Made by a program: the position numbers and the translations under genes
Notes under the pieces: model-generated
Told to the model about the DNA's origin: nothing
The model's input: the letters and a program-made list of their open reading frames with translations, nothing else
The model's database searches: none
In this document: one piece after another, positions 9,601-13,346 of the stretch
How the letters are laid out: every line of letters begins with the position of its first letter
Position numbering within the stretch: the first letter of the stretch is position 1
Assembly: GCA_030849065.1 (NCBI GenBank)
Contig: JASAON010001326.1
Location: 1-13,346, forward strand
Length of the DNA stretch: 13,346 nucleotides
Reading direction: 5' to 3'
Source of the DNA: Jaenimonas drosophilae
Lineage: Eukaryota > Euglenozoa > Kinetoplastea > Trypanosomatida > Trypanosomatidae

Positions 9601-11289
9601 GCCTCCATTGAACCACTGACGCATCCATCGCAAATAAGCAACAACGCCAGCACCCAACGCACGCACAGACACCGAGACAAACAACACACATCCAAACCAA
9701 CAACAACGCCAACAACAACTTCGGTTCCTGCATCTCCGCCACGCTCGCTTGCTGAACAAGACTCCCGTGCATCGATGCATCACTCCACGACAAGCAGCCA
9801 ATCCATCTACAGCGTACGTCTGCCCGCCATCAGCCCGCTCGAAGCCACCACGCCAACGTTTCCATCGCCTGGCACCTTCCCCGTAGATGAGGAAGAAGAT
9901 GCAGCACCAACAACAACAAGTCCGCGCCACGACTCACCACAACCACTTCCAGATGCAGCGGAACACAGCAATCATGACGAAAATTCAGAGATGGAAGACT
10001 CACGTGGGCCCACCGCGCTCGATCCAATGATGGCCACGCAAGCTCCTCCAGCCACCGCTGATGTTGCATCGCCGCCACCTCCTCCTGATGTTGCTCCTGC
10101 TCCTCCCGCACCAGTTCCTCAACGTATGCGCCGAGTTGAGTTGGAGGTGGTGGAAACTATGGATAATGATGAAGATGATGATGATGATAATAATGAAGAA
10201 GATGCATCCTCCATCCAGAACGATGTGCCTGTTCCAGATTCACCTGCCAAAACACCACCACACTCCCCAACGCCATCACCTGCATCGAGTGCGCACAGAA
10301 CCCCAACACGAACTCCGCCCGACACATGCCGAAGCGCATGCATCGATACCCCTCCGCAGCGCAGAAGCCCAACCCCAGACATCAGCTCCTCCACTCTACA
10401 CATGAGCGACAAGGACATCAGCCACAACCACCACAATGTGAATGATGAAGCTTGTGCACCTCCACACATCTTGCACCCGAACAAGCCCACGAAGCCTCTG
10501 AACTGGCGCCAACGCCCACAACAGAGACCCTCGCCGCACAAGAAGCGCGAGGCAGGACGTTCAAAATCTTCTTCACCGGAACGCCACACACCACCACCAT
10601 CATCATCGCCACAACGCACCGCGTCATCCGGCTTCGCCCAGCAGCAGGGCAGCTCGCCATCTCCGCGTCGTTGGCGCCGCAAAGCGCCACTGCGATTTAA
10701 GCGCCGGATGAATTTTTCGTTTGATGTTCGCGTCTATCACGAGCCCTACCGCCACACACGACGACGGCAGAAGACGCCACCACGACCCGCACGTCGTCCG
10801 CCCATTCCTCCGCCATCATCGCCAACACAAAGCTGGAAGAAGCGTGTTCCTCCAGCCAAGCCGGCCATGGTCTTTGGCGTCGATGAGCACCCACTTCCCC
10901 TACATGTGAGTGCGCCACGAAGGCGTCCTGCCCGAACACGTTCGGCATCCAACAAGAATCGTGAAGTTGTTGCCAGCCAACCACCTCGCCAGAAGCGTTC
11001 TGCCACACACACAACACATGCCGTACCTCAGCAGCCATCACGTCGTCGCCGTGGCAACCAGCCTCCCACACACCGACGTGGACGTGGTGGAGATGTCTCG
11101 TGGATTGCCACCAACAACTTCAGTGTTGCAACATCACGTCAGGATTTGGCCTACTTCTGGCCCTACCTCAGCCCATACACTCGACGGTTGTTGCTGAAGG
11201 ATACATCACTGACGCGGGCGGAAAAGCGGAGGATTCTGCACATGGCTGCTCCAGATGTGGATTTGCTGGTACATGTGGGATTAATGTGA
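6418..11289 (+). CDS. Large repetitive, mostly disordered protein with compact C-terminal module (gene 2)
   Basis: Complete frame of 1623 codons ending TGA at 11287-11289. The ATG directly follows an in-frame TGA and is the first ATG after the predicted splice acceptor, so the start is well supported. I do not recognise the product. Order of features: residues 1-82, a complex N-terminus shared with gene 3 (CSLPNIGRRAGAP); 90-620, Ser/Gln/Asn/His-rich disorder with homopolymers; 622-897, a 151-residue tandem duplication with GYDDDFD cores, acidic and His-rich; about 1056-1141, two IYxxRLxxIxPL motifs; about 1218-1235, Pro-rich (PPPPP then APAPPAPVP); 1249-1261, acidic run; 1274-1321, S/T-P cluster; 1355-1555, Arg/Pro/Lys-rich basic region; 1561-1623, aromatic and helical C-terminus. 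No signal peptide or membrane span is seen. Acidic body with basic tail suggests a multi-partner scaffold; function unknown. Confidence 0.92.
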   Translation: MHRLRAINSSGDDDDGDDVGVARGRFRPRAAEVAEQHTLCSLPNIGRRAGAPTLVEEMKAETKPSVDLPTVDSGNALWPLQSRAAGQNNLMNINMPNNNNNERTYTRPQPLEEMPMRSNTTTTHDGVEHSPLPAATLAPQRDSRQQQQQTMSVRPPTHDASFSSTSLPSSAVDDGKPLATPPCVPSNNNNNNINHIHHEEEGDGSHVQSFSPHKSPDTTPPLVPHHVDADDGTSTHSSTSSAPHPPTTTSPAQPTTLAPPLQRSRSNSSSSFAYSSVASEPQYSRHDAPPEVYAQQQQQQQRAPHGNAQDASSQEPKTSPPMKQQHDSLNFSSSTTESSASHHVVADAASHLHTANNVHLPQEPSIRDISSEVDSGRYASSSSSTRKSVRNTNTPEHQQPNAHHEVRRSSSSSSSSSRHEHYVASSTRPQNDPPVDERVLVDDDGDGVSSQPHMQELVVEVPPLALKPFFAAESAEVSGSSRGISHEHTLIRGDKHDDVLRTEESSLRRYHESGSSLRIRSANKESSEDDIPTPDPLTHVAEPTPQQPPLPSSSSSSSSFANHRDDTISPHDEPHSAHWTDVRGTPMDMKMAEDAFPQTREMQQPHHEHAATTDAYHVRNTNDGDDDGYDDDFDAEVDPLTQRKPSMHSSTNSTARNSSVGMLEKKTDEATAQHVDADEDNGAPTKDEHKEVMRSAEVAPMTQKASDRFSSFVSSSFNMDDDGVLNVDDAHHKVEDAHHVVEMSALPNVPTKQDTEDLQNANTAHESDDDDEDNDDGDGYDDDFDVDIDPPAQRKASSIHSSNSATNKAANEVAKPDESATQHVGDDHHHSHTNSCASNDNEEERITPIHNDAMIAITQQTSEHIASSASSSTHRDVDHDDGLEVKVDDTHHVHEAHRKQKHNKHDATHENTQDDLRSARRTRKNGASGDPHRRTPDEAHSSLVVPKSIVRAQPPSLVASPTNATQHPLPSLIPLKLTRTASSDALGGDAGAHTGAAPSSSTASDAGGPSFANSSHLVPTHRSSANSSMHQPVTSSPTDLPSSPNLSSERKHSSSIYTIRLASIEPLTHPSQISNNASTQRTHRHRDKQHTSKPTTTPTTTSVPASPPRSLAEQDSRASMHHSTTSSQSIYSVRLPAISPLEATTPTFPSPGTFPVDEEEDAAPTTTSPRHDSPQPLPDAAEHSNHDENSEMEDSRGPTALDPMMATQAPPATADVASPPPPPDVAPAPPAPVPQRMRRVELEVVETMDNDEDDDDDNNEEDASSIQNDVPVPDSPAKTPPHSPTPSPASSAHRTPTRTPPDTCRSACIDTPPQRRSPTPDISSSTLHMSDKDISHNHHNVNDEACAPPHILHPNKPTKPLNWRQRPQQRPSPHKKREAGRSKSSSPERHTPPPSSSPQRTASSGFAQQQGSSPSPRRWRRKAPLRFKRRMNFSFDVRVYHEPYRHTRRRQKTPPRPARRPPIPPPSSPTQSWKKRVPPAKPAMVFGVDEHPLPLHVSAPRRRPARTRSASNKNREVVASQPPRQKRSATHTTHAVPQQPSRRRRGNQPPTHRRGRGGDVSWIATNNFSVATSRQDLAYFWPYLSPYTRRLLLKDTSLTRAEKRRILHMAAPDVDLLVHVGLM
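6706..6720 (+). repeat. (AAC)5 tract coding for Asn in gene 2
   Basis: Five AAC codons give five Asn in a row. A second, similar Asn run encoded by AAC lies near 6976-6993. These are the same CAA/AAC microsatellite unit as the Gln runs, read in a different frame. Confidence 0.85.
7300..7320 (+). repeat. (CAA)7 tract coding for seven Gln in gene 2
   Basis: Seven perfect CAA codons, with no CAG interruption, form residues 295-301. Pure runs of this kind are prone to slippage and may be polymorphic. Confidence 0.9.
7642..7668 (+). repeat. TCA-rich run coding for nine Ser in gene 2
   Basis: Six TCA codons, one TCC and two TCA give nine Ser (residues 409-417) within an RRSS...SSRHEH setting. Confidence 0.88.
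8071..8094 (+). repeat. (TCA)7-TCT run coding for eight Ser in gene 2
   Basis: Seven perfect TCA codons and one TCT give eight Ser (residues 552-559). On the other strand the same DNA reads TGA repeats, which limits antisense frames there to two of three phases. Confidence 0.88.
8281..9108 (+). repeat. Two-copy, 151-residue-period tandem duplication in gene 2 (GYDDDFD repeat)
   Basis: Copy A runs about 8281-8640 and copy B about 8737-9108. The anchor Tyr codons at 8302 and 8755 are 453 bases apart, exactly 151 codons. Matching blocks in order: GYDDDFDAEVDPLTQRK against GYDDDFDVDIDPPAQRK; DEATAQHVDAD against DESATQHVGDD; FSSFVSSSFNMDDDGVLNVDDAHH against a similar Ser-rich stretch ending DDGLEVKVDDTHH (only partly alignable). 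Codons differ at several conserved residues (ttc gac versus ttt gat), so the duplication is not recent. Asp/His-rich blocks could bind metal or basic partners; that is speculation. Confidence 0.85.
9583..9840 (+). repeat. Pair of IYxxRLxxIxPL motifs in gene 2
   Basis: IYTIRLASIEPL (9583-9618) and IYSVRLPAISPL (9805-9840) are 74 residues apart, each preceded by a Ser-rich run. They are the only short aromatic/hydrophobic islands in several hundred disordered residues, and synonymous codons differ between copies (Leu ctt/ctg, Ile att/atc, Pro cca/ccg). This looks like a duplicated short linear binding motif for an unknown partner. Confidence 0.7.
10174..10188 (+). repeat. (GAT)5 tract in an acidic run of gene 2
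   Basis: Five GAT codons lie inside a longer GAT/GAA/AAT block (10162-10200) that encodes an Asp/Glu/Asn run. The block separates the Pro-rich segment from the S/T-P cluster. Confidence 0.85.
10237..10380 (+). other. S/T-P cluster in gene 2
   Basis: In 48 residues there are ten Ser-Pro or Thr-Pro dipeptides (for example DSPAKTPPHSPTPSPA and RTPTRTPP). Such clusters are typical substrates of proline-directed kinases (CDK or MAPK families). The cluster sits between the acidic run and the basic tail, so phosphorylation could alter how these halves interact. The dipeptides are seen; the phosphorylation is inference. Confidence 0.6.
11098..11286 (+). other. Compact aromatic/helical C-terminal module of gene 2
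   Basis: The last 63 residues differ from the rest: normal amino-acid mix, several aromatics (SWIATNNFSVA, DLAYFWPYLSPYTRR) and two probable helices (around SPYTRRLLLK and TRAEKRRILHMAAPDVDLLVHVGL). It follows directly after an Arg-rich tail. It is the best candidate for a folded domain in this protein and the best query for homologue searches. I cannot name a family. Confidence 0.55.
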
Positions 11290-11728
11290 GGTGAAGGATG
11301 TCGTTGCATCCATGTGTGCCTCTGCATACATACATACGAAGCTGGATACATACTTCAGGTGTTGTGAATATATACGTGTGTCTCTGCACCAACACCTCCT
11401 CTCTACCAACCAATAACAATGTTGCATGTTGCACCTCCTTCTTCTCCTCATCTTCATATCTTGTGTTGTTGTTATGATAGATCTCAGAGGAATACATCTC
11501 CTCACATTCCTCAATTGTCTCTCTAATTTAGGTTTTTGTTTTTTTTTTGCGAGAACACATAATCTACGCCGACGTCATTGAGCCTGTCCGTCATCGCTGT
11601 CGAGCCAACTCGCCGTAGAGAAACAAACGTCAGTACCACTGTGTGCCATATTTCGTTGCCACTGAGACACATCATCATTATTGGCCAGATACGTTGCTTT
11701 CGTACTCATCCGATCCTATTTTCACGCG
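11290..11728 (+). other. Intergenic spacer: gene 2 3' UTR and polyadenylation region
   Basis: No gene is supported. The stretch holds a short CATA repeat (11325-11337), T/C-rich patches, and a T-rich tract (11533-11548). From 11477 onward no ATG occurs on the + strand until the gene 3 start. Gene 2 polyadenylation is expected somewhere in roughly 11300-11550 by the kinetoplastid rule. No RNA gene fold or box motif was recognised. Confidence 0.6.
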
Positions 11729-11729
11729 C

Positions 11730-11758
11730 TTTCTTCTTTTTTTTTGTCACCCCTGTAG
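11730..11758 (+). promoter_or_regulatory. Predicted spliced-leader acceptor for gene 3
   Basis: A pyrimidine tract (TTTCTTCTTTTTTTTT core, about 11730-11745) is followed by CACCCCTGTAG with AG at 11757-11758. The resulting leader of 170 nt is ATG-free and ends at the ATG at 11929. AGs at 11797-11798, 11800-11801 and 11815-11816 are alternatives. A second long pyrimidine-rich stretch (about 11822-11910) lies between the acceptor and the ATG but has no AG before the ATG, so it cannot supply an acceptor for the full frame. Confidence 0.5.
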
Positions 11759-11928
11759 AACACACAAACACACACGCCACGTACATCAAACACACAAGTA
11801 GTGTGTACGTACACAGCGTTTGTTGCTTATTTTTCACTCTCATTCGCATCTCTGTTTTTTTCCATTATTTTCCACATCTTCTCAATTCTTTCTCTTCTTA
11901 CTTTACTGTTGCACGTTGTGTTGTGCTC

Positions 11929-13346
11929 ATGTCTGGCACACACATGCAACAACTTCGTCGCGCTGGAAGTCATTCCTCCACCGATGCGGATGCTGAAGAT
12001 CAATCCCTACGTCAGAGGTGGCGGAAAGATACCGCAGTGCCCGTTGAGCATCCATCATGTTCGTTGCCCTCGCTCTCACGACGTGTGGATGCTCCACCGG
12101 GAACTATCACTGCAGAATGTGCAGCAGAAGCCAATCCAGTTGGCTTCCCGGCTGTGCAGAGCAATAGCTCTTTGCGCCTGTTGGTAAGTGGTGATCAACG
12201 CGATGCATCGCAACAACATGCGCTGATGGAGATTCACAGCAACAGCAACAGCAACAGCGGCAAATCGCCAGATGATGCAAGTCTGCCGCATGTGGCCAAC
12301 TCACCCAGCAACACCGATGTTGCGCCAGCTCTTCCTTTTTCTCCGCTCCCCCACCTGGATGAAAATGGTGGAAGCCCACGCACGCACGCCACGAATGCTC
12401 CGTTGGATGCTCTTCCCGATGCTCATTCAGCAGATCCAACAGCCACACATCCATCACCGTGTGCCACCGCAGCAACATCAGTTGCGGACGAAGTGGCTCA
12501 CAACGATACACGCACATATCCCATATCTTCTGTGAAGACGCCCGCCACCACCACAGAGCTCACCTCGAGCTGCGGCGATGATTTTGATGATGTATCGCAA
12601 CACAGGCAAAGAACCATGGAAGGTGATGCAGGAACAGCCACACCATCGCAAGTGATGATGGCGGATGGCCGCCACGCCACTTCTGAGCCAGAGATCATCT
12701 CTGCCCATCCACTGGCTCCTCCCGAGGATGCACATGTGCCACACACCACCTCTTCGCAGCACGACACACCCTTCACGGCTGTGCCACGAACCGCAGGAGG
12801 CAATGCCACCACCTCATCTGCACACATCTCTCCAGGTGGTGTACCACAGCAGGTTATTGATTCGTTTGCGTCCGTTGATGTCACAACACCATCTGTATCC
12901 AACAAGTACTACTCCACCCTGATTCCGTCGGGGTACCATCGCTTCCATCAACAGCATGATGAGGTGCTGGTGCGGGTGGAGTCTGAGCTCGACCACTCCG
13001 TGCCGCCATCGGTGTTGGAGGAGAGGCTGCCAGCCAACATCTCCATGGATGATGATGATAATGATGATAATGATGATAATGCGGATGTACCAACACAAGT
13101 GCATCAAGGCACGGCCAAGGAAAACATCTCCACCAACGCCGCTAGCGATGATGATGGCGAGCCTACCATCGCCACCGACATAGTTGCCGATCATGACTTG
13201 AGTGACGAGGCTCCAGCGGCGTTGCAGCTTGAGTCGTCCGCTGTGGACGAGTTTGCACGCGTCAACGTCAACGGCAGCAACGACTCCCACAACGCCGCCA
13301 TTGAAAGCAACAACAGTATCACACGCACGTATCATCGTCCAGCCAC
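11929..13346 (+). CDS. N-terminal part of a large disordered protein, paralogue of gene 2 (gene 3, 3' end outside window)
   Basis: The frame is open from ATG at 11929 to the last base: 472 codons and two further bases, with no stop. I do not recognise the product. Residues 1-87 are of normal complexity and align with the start of gene 2 (CSLPSLSRRVDAP at about residue 44). A Met at residue 6 (11944) is an alternative start and is the one that lines up with gene 2 Met1. The rest is Ser/Thr/Pro/His/Ala/Asp-rich disorder, with an NSNSNS hexanucleotide run near 12238-12258, a GDDFDD motif near 12574 that weakly recalls the gene 2 GYDDDFD repeat, an island KYYSTLIPSGYHRFHQQ at 12904-12954 and an Asp/Asn run at 13048-13080. 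No signal peptide or membrane span. It is probably much longer than seen, as gene 2 is 1623 aa. Confidence 0.85.
   Translation, partial: MSGTHMQQLRRAGSHSSTDADAEDQSLRQRWRKDTAVPVEHPSCSLPSLSRRVDAPPGTITAECAAEANPVGFPAVQSNSSLRLLVSGDQRDASQQHALMEIHSNSNSNSGKSPDDASLPHVANSPSNTDVAPALPFSPLPHLDENGGSPRTHATNAPLDALPDAHSADPTATHPSPCATAATSVADEVAHNDTRTYPISSVKTPATTTELTSSCGDDFDDVSQHRQRTMEGDAGTATPSQVMMADGRHATSEPEIISAHPLAPPEDAHVPHTTSSQHDTPFTAVPRTAGGNATTSSAHISPGGVPQQVIDSFASVDVTTPSVSNKYYSTLIPSGYHRFHQQHDEVLVRVESELDHSVPPSVLEERLPANISMDDDDNDDNDDNADVPTQVHQGTAKENISTNAASDDDGEPTIATDIVADHDLSDEAPAALQLESSAVDEFARVNVNGSNDSHNAAIESNNSITRTYHRPA
13048..13080 (+). repeat. GAT/AAT repeat coding for an Asp/Asn run in gene 3
   Basis: GAT4-AAT followed by two (GAT GAT AAT) units gives DDDDNDDNDDN. 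It resembles the acidic GAT/AAT block of gene 2 at 10162-10200 in composition. Confidence 0.85.

Noticed and set aside
10119..10682. Antisense frame of 187 codons within gene 2
   Set aside because: Same compositional shadow effect; its Ser/Ser-Leu and Gly/Val-rich stretches simply mirror the GAT and Pro codon runs of the sense strand.
11783..11808. Possible hairpin ACACAC...GTGTGT near 11789-11807
   Set aside because: Only about six base pairs with AC/GT repeats, easily explained by the CA-rich microsatellite character of the spacer; no terminator or RNA gene is supported.
11801..12187. + strand frame with a hydrophobic N-terminus (looks like a signal or membrane segment)
   Set aside because: It begins at GTG, not ATG. 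The hydrophobic part is only the translated pyrimidine tract, and its downstream half overlaps the gene 3 frame that aligns with gene 2.
12814..13335. Antisense frame of 173 codons opposite gene 3, with an Ile run
   Set aside because: The Ile run is the complement of the GAT/AAT repeat. The sense frame is continuous and has a paralogue, which is stronger evidence.
1..13346. Bacterial or phage origin of the window
   Set aside because: Genes of this size with triplet homopolymers, spacers of 640-710 bp with T/C tracts and AGs, and no ribosome binding sites before the ATGs fit a kinetoplastid nucleus much better.

Overview
The window looks like nuclear DNA of a eukaryotic protist, most likely a kinetoplastid (trypanosomatid or bodonid). 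Three very long intronless reading frames lie head to tail on the + strand. They are separated by about 640-710 bp of non-coding DNA, and each spacer holds T/C-rich tracts followed by an AG, as expected for spliced-leader trans-splicing and polycistronic transcription. There is no Shine-Dalgarno spacing, bacterial-type gene packing, tRNA, rRNA, CRISPR array or mobile element. The kinetoplastid assignment is an inference from architecture; no household gene is present to confirm it.

Layout: bases 2-5710 are the 3' part of gene 1 (1902 visible residues, 5' end outside the window). Bases 5711-6417 are a spacer with three pyrimidine tracts; the last one plus the AG at 6257-6258 gives an ATG-free leader ending exactly at the ATG of gene 2. 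Bases 6418-11289 are gene 2 (1623 aa, complete). Bases 11290-11928 are the second spacer. Bases 11929-13346 are the first 472 codons of gene 3, which runs off the right edge.

I recognise none of the three products by name. All are predicted to be mostly disordered, rich in Ser, Thr, Pro, His, Gln, Asn, Asp and Arg, with strongly segmented charge. They are nevertheless not random low-complexity sequence. Gene 1 carries six TQT-like motifs in its N-terminal third, resembling dynein light chain LC8 ligands. Its basic middle carries four copies of SPYxPxRxGxRxLR and three copies of a second basic motif, and the SPY copies keep the amino acids while using different synonymous codons. Gene 2 carries a 151-residue tandem duplication with a GYDDDFD core, a pair of IYxxRLxxIxPL motifs, a dense S/T-P cluster, a basic region and a compact aromatic/helical C-terminus. 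The N-termini of genes 2 and 3 align around CSLPxxxRRxxAP, so these two neighbours are probably tandem paralogues.

The most economical reading is a small array of large scaffold-like, possibly cytoskeletal or flagellar, proteins. That function is inferred from motif type and charge pattern only.
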